Made by a program: the position numbers and the translations under genes. 64,000 nucleotides of DNA from Streptomyces pristinaespiralis. Its GTDB lineage: Bacteria; Actinomycetota; Actinomycetes; Streptomycetales; Streptomycetaceae. The stretch is taken from assembly GCF_001278075.1 (NCBI RefSeq), contig NZ_CP011340.1:868001-932000 (forward strand), read 5' to 3'. Numbering within the stretch: the first letter of the stretch is position 1; each line of letters opens with the position of its first letter. This document shows positions 32,274 through 43,076 of this stretch, piece after piece. A model generated the notes under the pieces. The model made no database searches, had not been told where the DNA came from, and worked only from the letters and a program-made list of their open reading frames with translations.

Positions 32274-33173
32274 ATGCTGATCGAGGAGAGACTGCGAGCG
32301 GTGTTCGCGGGAGCGGGAGCGGAGGGCGTGCTGCACGCCGTGGACATCGACGGTCCAGGTGAGGCGGGGTACGGCGCCGATGAACCGGTCGTCGTCGCCT
32401 CGGTGTTCAAGGTGCTGCTCGTCCTGGAGTTCGCCCGTCAGTCGGCTGCCGGCCAGCTCGATCCCCGGGAGCGGGTCCGGGTGACGTCCGAGCACCGCCT
32501 CGGCGGCTGGGGCACCGGTGGCTGTCTGGACGATGTGGAACTGTCGCTGCGGGACCTCGCCCACTTCGCGATGGCGGTGAGCGACAACACGGCGGCGGAC
32601 CTGCTGATGGAGCGCGTGGGTACGGACACCGTGGCGATGCTGGCGAAGGAACTCGGGCTGGAGAACACCCGGATCGTGGGCGGGCCCCGGCAGGTGCTGG
32701 AGTCGATGCTCGAGGAGGTGGGCGCGCGGGACGAGCGGGAGTTCGCCGCGGTCTTCCCGACGCTGTCCGCCGCCGAGGTGCGCGGCCTCGGCGTCTACGA
32801 CCCGGCCCGTACGAACGCGAGCACGCCGCGCGAGATGACGCGCCTGCTGCGGATGGTGTGGCGGGACGAGGCGGGACCGCCCGAAGCGTGCGCGCAGGTA
32901 CGGGAGCTGATGGGCCGCCAGGTGTTCCGCCACCGGCTCGCAGCCGGGTTCGGCGACGGCGTGCGCGTCGCGGCCAAGACCGGCACGCTGCCGGGACTGC
33001 ACAACGAGGTCGGGGTGGCCGAGTACCCGGACGGCGGCAGGTACGCGGTGGCCGTGTTCGCCCGCACCCCGGGCCTGCTGGCGAACCGTACGGAGACGGA
33101 CGTGGCGATCGGCGCGGCGGCACGGACAGCGGTGGATCTGCTGCGCGGACTTGAGCCCGAGCACCTGCCCTGA
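32274..33173 (+). CDS. Class A beta-lactamase-fold serine hydrolase, no signal peptide
   Basis: 299 residues. Contains the three penicillin-recognising motifs: SxxK in VVVASVFKVLLVL (Ser43), SDN in MAVSDNTAADLLMERVG, and KTG in VRVAAKTGTLPGLHNEVGVA. The Omega-loop ExxLN (Glu166) of true class A enzymes is not recognisable; the region reads RQVLESMLEEVGARDER. There is no export signal, so the protein seems cytoplasmic. It may be an esterase or amidase rather than a resistance enzyme. The ATG at 32274 is chosen; an upstream ATG at 32223 lies inside the divergent LysR gene. Confidence 0.8.
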   Translation: MLIEERLRAVFAGAGAEGVLHAVDIDGPGEAGYGADEPVVVASVFKVLLVLEFARQSAAGQLDPRERVRVTSEHRLGGWGTGGCLDDVELSLRDLAHFAMAVSDNTAADLLMERVGTDTVAMLAKELGLENTRIVGGPRQVLESMLEEVGARDEREFAAVFPTLSAAEVRGLGVYDPARTNASTPREMTRLLRMVWRDEAGPPEACAQVRELMGRQVFRHRLAAGFGDGVRVAAKTGTLPGLHNEVGVAEYPDGGRYAVAVFARTPGLLANRTETDVAIGAAARTAVDLLRGLEPEHLP

Positions 33174-33257
33174 CCTGGTGACATACTCGATCCGGTATGG
33201 GTGGTGCAGCGGTGCGGTCTTGGACGGGCCGCGCACGGGCCTGATCTTCTTCGCCCC

Positions 33258-34307
33258 ATGACCGAACAGACGAGCAAGCACATCAGTGAACCCGTGAACG
33301 GCCCTCAGGGCGGCGGCCGGCGGGCCTTCGTACGGCGGACGCTGCTCCGCGGAGCGGCGCTCGGTGCGGCGGCGCCGCTGCTGCCGGCGGGGGCGGCTGC
33401 GGCGGCCCCTTCGGAGGGGTACCGGAAGGGCGCCGGTGCGGTGCCCGCCGGCTCCGCGACCCTGCGGTGGCTCGGCACGTCGGGCTGGCGCATCGGGGTC
33501 GGCGACAGGACCGTCCTGTTCGACCCGTACATCACCCGTTTCCCGACCGGCCTGTTCGGCCCGAAGGGCGGTTTCGACGCGGCCACCCCGCTGTTCTGCG
33601 ACGAGGAGCTGGTGACACGGCACGCGGGCAGCCCGGAACTGGTGCTGGTCAGCCACACCCACTGGGACCACATCAACGACGTGCCGCACATCGCGCGTTC
33701 GACGGGCGCCCGGGTCATCGGCACCGAGACGACGTACCACGTGCTGCGGGCGCTCGGCGTGGAGGCGGGGCAGATCAGCGTGGTCAGGGGCGGTGAGGTG
33801 CTGGACTTCGACGGCTTCACGGTGGAGGTCGTCGCCGGCCGGCACAGCCGTAACGCCAAGTGGTCGTACTTCGCTCCCGGCACGCTGCACGCCGTGCCGC
33901 GCCGGGCGCCGCGGACCATCTCCGACCTGCCGGAGGGCGACACGCTCGCCTTCCAGGTGAGCGTGAAGGGCGGCCCGTCCGTCTTCCTCATGGGCGCGAG
34001 CGACTTCGAGGAACGGGCCGCGAGCGGGCTGCGGCCCGACGTGCTGATGGCCGCCACCCCGTCGAGCACGGCGACGCACCGCTATCTCCAGAGGCTGCTC
34101 GGCGCGCTCGGCGACCCCGCGACCGTCGTCCCGGTCCACTGGGACAACTTCGAGAGGCCGCTGAGCCTGCCGCCGGAGCGCGATCCGGTGATGGACCTGG
34201 ACGGTTTCACCGACCTGATCCGTACGCTCTCCCCCGCCTCGAGGGTCGTCGTGCCGGACTACGAGACCCTCTACGGCGGCTACATGCGGCCGACGGTCAC
34301 CGCCTGA
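33258..34307 (+). CDS. Tat-exported MBL-fold metallo-hydrolase
   Basis: 349 residues. Twin-arginine signal: [31 protein letters not shown]; export in folded state. The metallo-beta-lactamase metal site is [20 protein letters not shown] (HxHxDH), then GRHSRN (third His region) and the late VVPVHWDNF. It resembles the UlaG/RomA (N-acylphosphatidylethanolamine phospholipase D-like) branch: the core begins [20 protein letters not shown]. Substrate unknown; possibly a phosphodiester or lactone outside the membrane. Its last 11 nt overlap the convergent sdhB gene. Confidence 0.85.
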   Translation: MTEQTSKHISEPVNGPQGGGRRAFVRRTLLRGAALGAAAPLLPAGAAAAAPSEGYRKGAGAVPAGSATLRWLGTSGWRIGVGDRTVLFDPYITRFPTGLFGPKGGFDAATPLFCDEELVTRHAGSPELVLVSHTHWDHINDVPHIARSTGARVIGTETTYHVLRALGVEAGQISVVRGGEVLDFDGFTVEVVAGRHSRNAKWSYFAPGTLHAVPRRAPRTISDLPEGDTLAFQVSVKGGPSVFLMGASDFEERAASGLRPDVLMAATPSSTATHRYLQRLLGALGDPATVVPVHWDNFERPLSLPPERDPVMDLDGFTDLIRTLSPASRVVVPDYETLYGGYMRPTVTA

Positions 34308-35039
34308 CCTTGCGCGTCGCGCGCAGCCACTCCTTGTTCATCGCGGCGATGGACGGCAGCGGGATGCCCTTCGGGCAGGCGGTCGCGCACTCGCCGGTGA
34401 GGGTGCACCCGCCGAAGCCCTCATCGTCCATGGCCCGGACCATGTCGAGCACCCGGGTCTCCCGTTCCGGCGCCCCCTGCGGCAGCACATTGAGGTGGTT
34501 CACCTTGGCGGAGGTGAAGAGCATCGCGGAGCCGTTGGGGCAGGCCGCCACGCAGGCCCCGCAGCCGATGCACTCGGCGTGCTCGAAGGCGAAGTCGGCG
34601 TCCGGCTTGGGCACGGGGGTGGCGTGCGCGTCGGGGGCGGAGCCGGTGGGAGCGCTGATGTAGCCGCCGGCCTGGATGATCCGGTCGAAGGCGGAGCGGT
34701 CGACGACCAGGTCCTTGACGACCGGGAAGGCGGCCGCCCGCCACGGCTCGACGTCGATGGTGTCGCCGTCGCGGAAGGAGCGCATGTGGAGCTGGCAGGT
34801 GGTGGTGCGCTCGGGGCCGTGGGCGTCGCCGTTGATGACGAGCGAGCAGGCGCCGCAGATACCCTCGCGGCAGTCGTGGTCGAAGGCGACGGGTTCCTCG
34901 CCGCGCAGGATCAGGTCCTCGTTGAGGGTGTCGAGCATCTCCAGGAACGACATGTCGGACGAGATGCCGTCCACCTCGTAGGTCGTCATGGCGCCCGGGG
35001 TGTCGGCGCTCTTCTGCCGCCAGATGCGCAGGTTGAGCT

Positions 35040-35043
<4 letters not shown>
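34297..35043 (-). CDS. sdhB: Succinate dehydrogenase/fumarate reductase iron-sulfur subunit
   Basis: 248 residues. The plant-type [2Fe-2S] domain has [19 protein letters not shown]; the C-terminal ferredoxin domain has [18 protein letters not shown] and [20 protein letters not shown] for the [4Fe-4S] and [3Fe-4S] clusters. Transfers electrons from the flavoprotein to the membrane quinone site. Last gene of the sdhCAB operon and overlaps sdhA by 4 nt. It is a type-B-like enzyme; streptomycetes carry a second, separate Sdh. Confidence 0.94.
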
Positions 35044-36983
<1,940 letters not shown>

Positions 36984-36984
36984 G

Positions 36985-37689
36985 TCAGCTCACGACTCCG
37001 GTCATGACGGCGACGGGTACGGAGAGGAAACCGGCCGTGAGCACCAGGGCCAGGGCGTCGGCGGCGGTCCTGAGGATGCGCTCGCGGGTGGCGTTGCCCA
37101 TCCCGAGGGTCTGCGCGGCGCTCCAGAAGCCGTGCCGGACGTGCAGTCCCACGGCGAGCATCGCGACGATGTAGATGACGTTGCCGTACCAGGTGGAGAA
37201 GGTGGCGACGACGTTCTCGTAGGCGCGGCCGGATTGGGCGTTCTCGTTGACGGTGAGGGTCGTCAGGTCCAGCAGGTGCCAGACGATGAACAGCGCCAGG
37301 ATGATGCCGCCCCAGCGCATGGTGCGCGTCGCGTAGCTCGCGCGCCGCCGCCGGTGCACGTACTTGTCCGGTCGTGCCGCGATGTCCCGGCGGCTGAGCT
37401 GGTAGGCGGCGACGCCGTGGCCGACGACGGCGAGCAGCAGCAGCACGCGCAGGAGCCACAGTGCCCAGGAGTAGTGCAGTACGGGCTCGCCCATGGTCCG
37501 CAGCCATTGCGCGTACCCGTTGAACTCGTCCGCCCCGAAGAAGATCTTGAGGTTGCCCAGCATGTGGGCGACGAGGTAACCGAGCATGATCAGGCCGCTG
37601 AGGGCCATGACCGTCTTCTTGCCGACGGTGGACCGCCAGAACAGCCGAATGACGGACGGTTGCCGGTCCGTCCTCGTTCCCAGTGCCAT
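36985..37689 (-). CDS. sdhC: Succinate dehydrogenase cytochrome b subunit
   Basis: 234 residues with five membrane helices, the single-anchor, di-haem (type B) architecture. [20 protein letters not shown] (haem His in VAHML), [20 protein letters not shown] (His), [20 protein letters not shown] and [20 protein letters not shown] supply haem-ligand His residues. Anchors SdhAB and passes electrons to menaquinone. First gene of sdhCAB; divergent from a LysR regulator. Confidence 0.92.
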   Translation of the reverse strand: MALGTRTDRQPSVIRLFWRSTVGKKTVMALSGLIMLGYLVAHMLGNLKIFFGADEFNGYAQWLRTMGEPVLHYSWALWLLRVLLLLAVVGHGVAAYQLSRRDIAARPDKYVHRRRRASYATRTMRWGGIILALFIVWHLLDLTTLTVNENAQSGRAYENVVATFSTWYGNVIYIVAMLAVGLHVRHGFWSAAQTLGMGNATRERILRTAADALALVLTAGFLSVPVAVMTGVVS

Positions 37690-37744
37690 GCCGTCGACGC
37701 TAGGGCCGGAAGGGTCCAGAGGTCCAAGACATGATCCGGCTCAT

Positions 37745-37760
37745 GTCCATAGCCATGGAC
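37745..37760. promoter_or_regulatory. Inverted repeat in the sdhC / LysR divergent promoter
   Basis: GTCCAT (37745-37750) and ATGGAC (37755-37760) are exact inverted halves with a 4-nt centre, lying in the 83-nt gap between the divergent sdhC and LysR start codons and 13 nt before the LysR ATG. Candidate LysR autoregulation site. Confidence 0.5.
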
Positions 37761-37772
37761 TATCGTGGCCGG

Positions 37773-38693
37773 ATGCAGCTGCAGCAGCTCCTCTATTTCG
37801 TCGCCGTCGCCGAGACCCGTCACTTCACCCGCGCCGCCGAGCGCGTCCATGTCTCGCAGCCGTCGCTCTCCCAGCAGATCAGAGCCCTGGAGAAGGAGCT
37901 GGGGGCCGATCTTTTCGGCCGTGCCCGGGGCAACATCGCCCTCACGGACGCGGGCGAGACCCTGCTCCCTCTCGCGCGCCGCATCCTCGCCGACGCCGAC
38001 ACGGCCCGCCGCGAGGTGCAGGAGCTGGCCCAGCTGCGCCGCGGGCGGGTGCGGCTGGGGGCCACGCCGAGCCTGTGCACGGGCCTGCTGCCCGAGGTGC
38101 TGCGCACCTTCCATGATCTGCACCCGGGGATCGAGCTGCTGATCGAGGAGTCCGGCTCGCACGACCTGGTGCGGGAGCTGGCACGCGGCTCGCTCGACCT
38201 CGCCCTCGTCGTGCTGCCCCTGCCGTCGCCGTCGCCCGCGCTGACCACCGTCGAGCTGCTCAAGGAGGACCTGGTCGTGGTGTCGTCGCCCGAGGTGCGG
38301 GCGCCGCGCAGGCCGGTGCGGATCGCCGATCTCGCGGGCGAGCCACTGGTGATGTTCCGCCACGGCTACGACCTGCGGGAGCTGACCGTCGCCGCCTGTC
38401 GCGCCGAGGGCTTCGAGCCGACGTTCACCGTCGAGGGCGGCGAGATGGACGCCGTGCTGGGCTTCGTACGGGCCGGGCTCGGTGTCGCCGTCGTGCCCCG
38501 CACGGTCGCCGAGCGGGCCGGCGGGGATCTGCGGGTGACTCCGCTCGCCGGTCCGGGCCTGCGCCGGACCGTCGCGCTGGCGCACCGCAGCGATGTGGAC
38601 CCTCCCCGGGCGGCCCGCGAGCTCCAGCGGGTGCTGCTGGACTCGATGGCCGCCGCGGGAGGTCAGACGGCGTCGGCCAGCACCAAGGTGTGA
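37773..38693 (+). CDS. LysR-family transcriptional regulator next to sdhCAB
   Basis: 306 residues. HTH: LQQLLYFVAVAETRHFTRAA, ERVHVSQPSLSQQIRALEKE, LFGRARGNIALTDAGETLLP. The periplasmic-binding-like effector domain follows (VRLGATPSLCTGLLPEVLRT and so on). Divergent from sdhCAB, so a candidate regulator of it. ATG at 37773 chosen because it starts exactly before the conserved HTH; upstream in-frame ATGs at 37731 and 37743 lie inside the operator region. Its last 31 nt overlap the convergent c-di-GMP gene. Confidence 0.9.
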   Translation: MQLQQLLYFVAVAETRHFTRAAERVHVSQPSLSQQIRALEKELGADLFGRARGNIALTDAGETLLPLARRILADADTARREVQELAQLRRGRVRLGATPSLCTGLLPEVLRTFHDLHPGIELLIEESGSHDLVRELARGSLDLALVVLPLPSPSPALTTVELLKEDLVVVSSPEVRAPRRPVRIADLAGEPLVMFRHGYDLRELTVAACRAEGFEPTFTVEGGEMDAVLGFVRAGLGVAVVPRTVAERAGGDLRVTPLAGPGLRRTVALAHRSDVDPPRAARELQRVLLDSMAAAGGQTASASTKV

Positions 38694-40825
38694 ATCCGGT
38701 CGGGGGCGCCCGGCCGCGCGTAGTACCAGCCCTGCGCCGTGTCGCAGCCGAGTTCCCTCAGCTGCTCGGCCTGTGCGGCGGTCTCCACACCTTCGACGGT
38801 GACGGCCAGCTCCAGACTGTGCGCCAGCGACACGATGCCCTCGACGATCTTCAGATCGACGGGGTCGGCGGGATGTCGCTGCATGCCCTGGGTGAAGGAA
38901 CGATCCAGCTTCAGCACGCTCACCGGCAGCCGGCGCAGATTGGCCAGGTTGGAGTACCCGGTTCCGAAGTCGTCGAGCGCGATGTCGACGCCCATCTCCG
39001 CCAGTTGCCGCAGCGGCTTGAGCCGGTCCTCGTCGGCGCCGATCAGCGCCGACTCCGTGACCTCCAGGCACAGGGCGCCCGGTTCCAGACCCGACCGCTC
39101 GAGCACGTCGACGGTGTCCGCCACCAGCCCTGGATGCTGGAGCTGGGCGGGCGAGAGGTTGACGTTGATCCGCAGCGGGCCGCCGTCGGTGTGCCGCCTG
39201 CTCCAGAACCTGGCCTGGCGTACGGCCTCCTGGAGCACCCAGCGGCCGAGCGGCACGATCAGTCCCGTGCGCTCCGCGAGCGGTATGAACCGGTCGGGTC
39301 CGAGCACCCCGTGCTGCGGATGGCACCAGCGCACGAGCGCCTCCGCGCCGTGCACGCTGCCGTCCCCGAGATGCACCAGCGGCTGGTACTCGATGAAGAA
39401 CTCGCCGCGATCCAGGGCGGCGGGCAGCGCGTTGGTCAGCCCGTGGCGGGTGATGGCGCGGGCGTCCGCCTCCGGGTCCGCGATCTCGAAGCGGTTGCCG
39501 CCCGCGGACTTGGCGCGGTACATGGTGATGTCGGCGCTGCGCAGCACCTCGGCGCTGGTGCGCTCCCCGGCCGGTCCCTCCACGATGCCGATGCTGCCGC
39601 GGACGGTGAACTCCCGCCCGTCGACACGGATCGGGGTGGCGAGGGCGGCCAGGATGCGGGTGGCCAGCTCGTCCACGGCGTTCTGTGTGTCGGGCCCGGT
39701 CGTCAGCGCGACGAACTCGTCGCCGCCGAGCCGCGCGACCATCTCGCCCGGCGCGGTGGCGCAGCTCTGCAGCCGGTCGGCGACCTCCACCAGCAGCCGG
39801 TCGCCGGTGGCGTGGCCGAGGCTGTCGTTGATGGTCTTGAAGCCGTCGAGATCGAGGTAGCACAGCCCGAAGCGGGCGCCGGCCGGGGCGCTGACGGCCT
39901 TCTCGAGACGCTCGAAGAACAGGGTCCGGTTGGGCAGGCCGGTCAGCGCGTCGTGCGTGGCCTCGTACCGCAGTCGCAGGTTGAGCAGCCGGCGCTCCGT
40001 GGTGTCCTCGAACAGCGCCAGCTGGTACTGCGGCTCCCCGTCGGCGTCGCGCAGCAGCGAGACGGTCAGATTGGTCCACAGGACGGTGCCGTCGTTGCGG
40101 TAGAACGGCTTCTCGACCCGGTAGTGCTCGCGTTCCCCGGTCACCAGCTCCTGGTACAGCTGCCAGACCTGCGGCCGGTCCTCCGGGTGCGCCCAGTCGG
40201 TGACCTTGCGTCCGCGGACGTGGTTCTCCAGACCGCCGAACATCTGGGTCAGCGTGTCGTTGACCTCGAGCACGTTGCCCTCGAGGTCGGCGATCCCGAT
40301 ACCGATCGCGGCGCCCTCGAAGACCGCGCGGAAGCGCGCCTCCGTGGCGTGCATGGCCTGCAGCGCCTCGCTGCGCGCCAGCAGTGACGAGCGGGCGATG
40401 GACTCCTGCTCGGCGAGCGTCCGTTCGCGCAGCGCCTGGGCGAAGCCGGCGGCGAGGGCGTGCTGCAGGCGGGCGCAGCGGGCCCGGTTCTCCTCCGCGG
40501 TCTGCTCGGGGTCGCCGCAGTAGAGCACCAGGTAGGCGTCGACGACGCCGAGGGTGCGGCCGAGGGCGTCCGGGTCGGTGCAGTGTGCGCCGACCAGCGC
40601 TGCCCCCACCTGGTGCGCGGCCTGTGCGGTGAAGGGGCGGGCGTGGAGCGCGCTGTTCAACTCCCGTGCGAGCGGCAGCAGATGCTGCTCGAACTCGGGC
40701 CGGGTGAGGGACGTTGCCGTGGCGGGGAAGATGGCACGGCTCCAGATGGTCGCGAACCGCCTGAGCCGGTCCTCCAGCACGTCCGCGTCCCCCTCGGACC
40801 CGGCCGCCCGTGACGTTTGCCTCAC
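38663..40825 (-). CDS. rmdA: PAS-GGDEF-EAL cyclic di-GMP signalling protein (RmdA-like)
   Basis: 720 residues, cytoplasmic, no membrane helices. A helical N-terminal region (to about 175) precedes a PAS domain (ATEARFRAVFEGAAIGIGIA, WAHPEDRPQVWQLYQELVTG). The GGDEF domain has the intact signature ARLGGDEFVAL but no RxxD inhibitory site before it (APGE). The EAL domain begins FIEYQPLVHLGDGSVHGAEA with EALVRW, and has DDFGTGYSNLANLRRL, keeping the metal ligands, so both synthesis and hydrolysis are possible. In S. coelicolor the PAS-GGDEF-EAL protein RmdA affects development; the name is given from domain order and neighbourhood. GTG 40825 overlaps the upstream methyltransferase stop by 4 nt. 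Confidence 0.85.
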   Translation of the reverse strand: MRQTSRAAGSEGDADVLEDRLRRFATIWSRAIFPATATSLTRPEFEQHLLPLARELNSALHARPFTAQAAHQVGAALVGAHCTDPDALGRTLGVVDAYLVLYCGDPEQTAEENRARCARLQHALAAGFAQALRERTLAEQESIARSSLLARSEALQAMHATEARFRAVFEGAAIGIGIADLEGNVLEVNDTLTQMFGGLENHVRGRKVTDWAHPEDRPQVWQLYQELVTGEREHYRVEKPFYRNDGTVLWTNLTVSLLRDADGEPQYQLALFEDTTERRLLNLRLRYEATHDALTGLPNRTLFFERLEKAVSAPAGARFGLCYLDLDGFKTINDSLGHATGDRLLVEVADRLQSCATAPGEMVARLGGDEFVALTTGPDTQNAVDELATRILAALATPIRVDGREFTVRGSIGIVEGPAGERTSAEVLRSADITMYRAKSAGGNRFEIADPEADARAITRHGLTNALPAALDRGEFFIEYQPLVHLGDGSVHGAEALVRWCHPQHGVLGPDRFIPLAERTGLIVPLGRWVLQEAVRQARFWSRRHTDGGPLRINVNLSPAQLQHPGLVADTVDVLERSGLEPGALCLEVTESALIGADEDRLKPLRQLAEMGVDIALDDFGTGYSNLANLRRLPVSVLKLDRSFTQGMQRHPADPVDLKIVEGIVSLAHSLELAVTVEGVETAAQAEQLRELGCDTAQGWYYARPGAPDRIHTLVLADAV

Positions 40826-41676
40826 GCCTTGCGCCCCACACCGGCGAAGCCGGAGAAGGCGTACGGATCCTCCTGGTCGACGGGCCCGTCGGGCCGCCAG
40901 TCCGGCATGGAGACGAGGCCCGGCTCGACCATCGTGTACCCGTCGAAGAACCGGCCGACCTCCTCGCGCGACCGCATCACGAGCGGGTTGCGGATGTCGC
41001 GGTACACACCGACCGTGCCGCCGGCCTGCTCGGCCGGGAGCGGGATGCCTTCGAAGGAGGCGTGGGTGACGACCAGCAGGCTGCCGGGTGCCAGCGCGTC
41101 CCTCAGCTCGGCCACGGCCTGCCACGGCTCGTCCTCGTCCGTGAGGAAGTGCAGTACCGCGACGAGGAGCAGCGCCACCGGCCGTTCCAGGTCCAGCAGT
41201 TTCGCCTCGGGGCTGTCCAGGATCTCCCGCGGGCTGCGCAGGTCGGCGGCGACGACGTCCGCCTGCGTGTCGCCGTCGAGGACGGCCCGGCTGTGCGCGA
41301 CCGCGACCGGGTCGTGGTCCACGTAGAGGACCCGCGCCTCCGGGCTTGCCTTACGGGCCACTTCATGGACATTTCCGAAGGTCGGAATGCCGGAGCCGAT
41401 GTCGAGGAACTGCGTGATCCCCTCAGCGACCGCGTAATTGACGGCGCGGCGCATGAAGGCACGGTTCGCCTGCATGATCTTGGGGAGTCCCGGCATGAAC
41501 TCCATGGCCCTGCGCGCGGCCGCCCTGTCGACCTCGAAATTGTGGGAGCCGCCCAGGTAGAAGTCATAAATGCGGGACACGCTCGGCACCGATATGTCGA
41601 TGCCCTGCGGGGCCCAGGCGGGACGCTCCATCGATGTCTCCAACAAGTCGCCACGGGGGAGTTCGGCCATGTCCAT
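40822..41676 (-). CDS. SAM-dependent methyltransferase-fold protein (DUF574/Methyltransf_19 type)
   Basis: 284 residues. The family start is visible: PSVSRIYDFYLGGSHNFEVD, RAAARRAMEFMPGLPKIMQA, NRAFMRRAVNYAVAEGITQF; the SAM-binding loop is FLDIGSGIPTFGNVHEVAR, with VLYVDHDPVAVAHSRAVL as motif II. This family is greatly expanded in Streptomyces and of unknown substrate. Translationally coupled (GTGA) to the c-di-GMP gene downstream, a pairing worth noting. Start ambiguous between ATGs at 41676 and 41670. Confidence 0.85.
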   Translation of the reverse strand: MDMAELPRGDLLETSMERPAWAPQGIDISVPSVSRIYDFYLGGSHNFEVDRAAARRAMEFMPGLPKIMQANRAFMRRAVNYAVAEGITQFLDIGSGIPTFGNVHEVARKASPEARVLYVDHDPVAVAHSRAVLDGDTQADVVAADLRSPREILDSPEAKLLDLERPVALLLVAVLHFLTDEDEPWQAVAELRDALAPGSLLVVTHASFEGIPLPAEQAGGTVGVYRDIRNPLVMRSREEVGRFFDGYTMVEPGLVSMPDWRPDGPVDQEDPYAFSGFAGVGRKA

Positions 41677-41891
41677 GGCCAGTGTTCGAGCCGAGGCTAC
41701 TGATCGCCTGCCAAGAGGGCGAGCCCAAACGGAAATTAGCGGTCCGTTCTTGGTCACACCTGTTCGTCATGCGCCACCGGAACGCGACCCGGTCACATGC
41801 GTCCGGCAAACGCTCCGCACATGCGTCGGACCCGCCGTCACGCGGAGGGGCGTGAGACGGGCCGACGCCGGCCGGAGGCGCAGCGTGGGGA

Positions 41892-42860
41892 CTACTTGGG
41901 CGCTCCGACCGGCTTACCCTCGGGCGATACGGCGTACCAGGTGCCGCCGACGCCCTGGCCGTTGGTGTCACCCGGCTTGGAGTCGCCCGCGAAGGTGTAG
42001 ATCGGCCAGCAGTCGATGGTCTGCTGCTCGATCCCGTCGGGCCGGTCGAAGGTGACGAAGCCCTTCTTCAGGATTCCGACGGTGTCGTTCTTCTCGACGG
42101 GCTCCACGACGGGCCACTTCTTCAGGCAGTCGCCGGTGCAGGCCGTCTTCATCGGCCAGGCCGAGTCCTTCATGAACCGGTAGACGGTCATCCCGTTCTT
42201 GTCGACGACGATCTCACCGAGCTTGGGGTCCTTGCGTACGGAAAGCCCCGCGAGGTCGGCGGGCTCGGTGCCCTCGTCGCCGCCGGCCTCCCCGCCCGCA
42301 CCCGGTGCGGCCTTCTTGCCGTCGGGGGCGGCCGCGTACCACGTGCCGCCCACACCCTGGCCCTTGACGTCGCCCGCCTTGGTGTCCTTGGCGTAGCGGT
42401 ACATCGGCCAGCCGCCGATCGTGAGCTGCTTGGTGCCGTCCGCCCTGGTGACCTCGCCGATCAGGGAGGGGTCGACGCCGGGGGCGGCGGAGGCGCCGCC
42501 GGCGGCGACGACCGGCCAGGTCTTCGCGCAGTCGCCTTCGCAATTCGACTTCGGCGGCTCCGCGGTGTCCTTGTCGAACCGGTAGAGGGTGAGCCCCGCG
42601 CTGTCGGCGAGGACCTCGCCGAGCTCCTCGCTCTCCCAGACCGCGAGCTGCCCCGCCGGCTTGGCGGCGGCCGCCTCGCCGCCGGTCTCGGAGCCGTAGC
42701 CCGCGTCGGAGCCGTAGCCGTTCCCGGGCTGCGCGGGGTTGGCCGCGCCGACCGCCTGACCGTTGGGGGTCTCGGTGCCCGTCTCCTGACCGCACGCCGT
42801 CGTCAGCGCGAGTACGGCCGTCGCAGTCACCGCGAGCGAGGCGTTCCGCCAGGTGTTCAT
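41892..42860 (-). CDS. Secreted lipoprotein with Lipoprotein_15-type repeats
   Basis: 322 residues. Lipobox LALTTAC (residues 18-24). After a Gly/Ala/Pro-rich linker come repeats of the Lipoprotein_15 kind: GEVLADSAGLTLYRFDKDTA with NCEGDCAKTWPVV, and GEIVVDKNGMTVYRFMKDSA with ACTGDCLKKWPVV; each is followed by GGWPMYRYAKDTKAGDVKGQ- or CWPIYTFAGDSKPGDTNGQ-like strands and GVGGTWYA. Four strands with paired Cys suggest a disulfide-stabilised extracytoplasmic fold. Function unproven. The ATG at 42860 has GGGAG 5 nt upstream. Confidence 0.87.
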   Translation of the reverse strand: MNTWRNASLAVTATAVLALTTACGQETGTETPNGQAVGAANPAQPGNGYGSDAGYGSETGGEAAAAKPAGQLAVWESEELGEVLADSAGLTLYRFDKDTAEPPKSNCEGDCAKTWPVVAAGGASAAPGVDPSLIGEVTRADGTKQLTIGGWPMYRYAKDTKAGDVKGQGVGGTWYAAAPDGKKAAPGAGGEAGGDEGTEPADLAGLSVRKDPKLGEIVVDKNGMTVYRFMKDSAWPMKTACTGDCLKKWPVVEPVEKNDTVGILKKGFVTFDRPDGIEQQTIDCWPIYTFAGDSKPGDTNGQGVGGTWYAVSPEGKPVGAPK

Positions 42861-43076
42861 GTCCACTCCCGTGTTCATCCATCCGGTTCCGGCGCCCGGA
42901 GCGCCGTTCATGGCCCTAGGTACGGACGGGAGGGCGACGTCTGTTCAACGTCTTCGAAAAAATCTTGTGAGTCGCAACCGCGAATGGTTGAAATCCCGCT
43001 TCCAACAGGTGAATTCACCCCATGTGGAGCCGCCACGGAATTGGCCGGATCTCAACTGCCCCGCCAGGCACACCAG

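Noticed and set aside
37590..40841. A 1083-codon minus-strand open frame over the c-di-GMP gene and the LysR gene
   Set aside because: Arg/Ala/Pro-rich shadow; the true GGDEF/EAL gene lies in another frame with all motifs intact.
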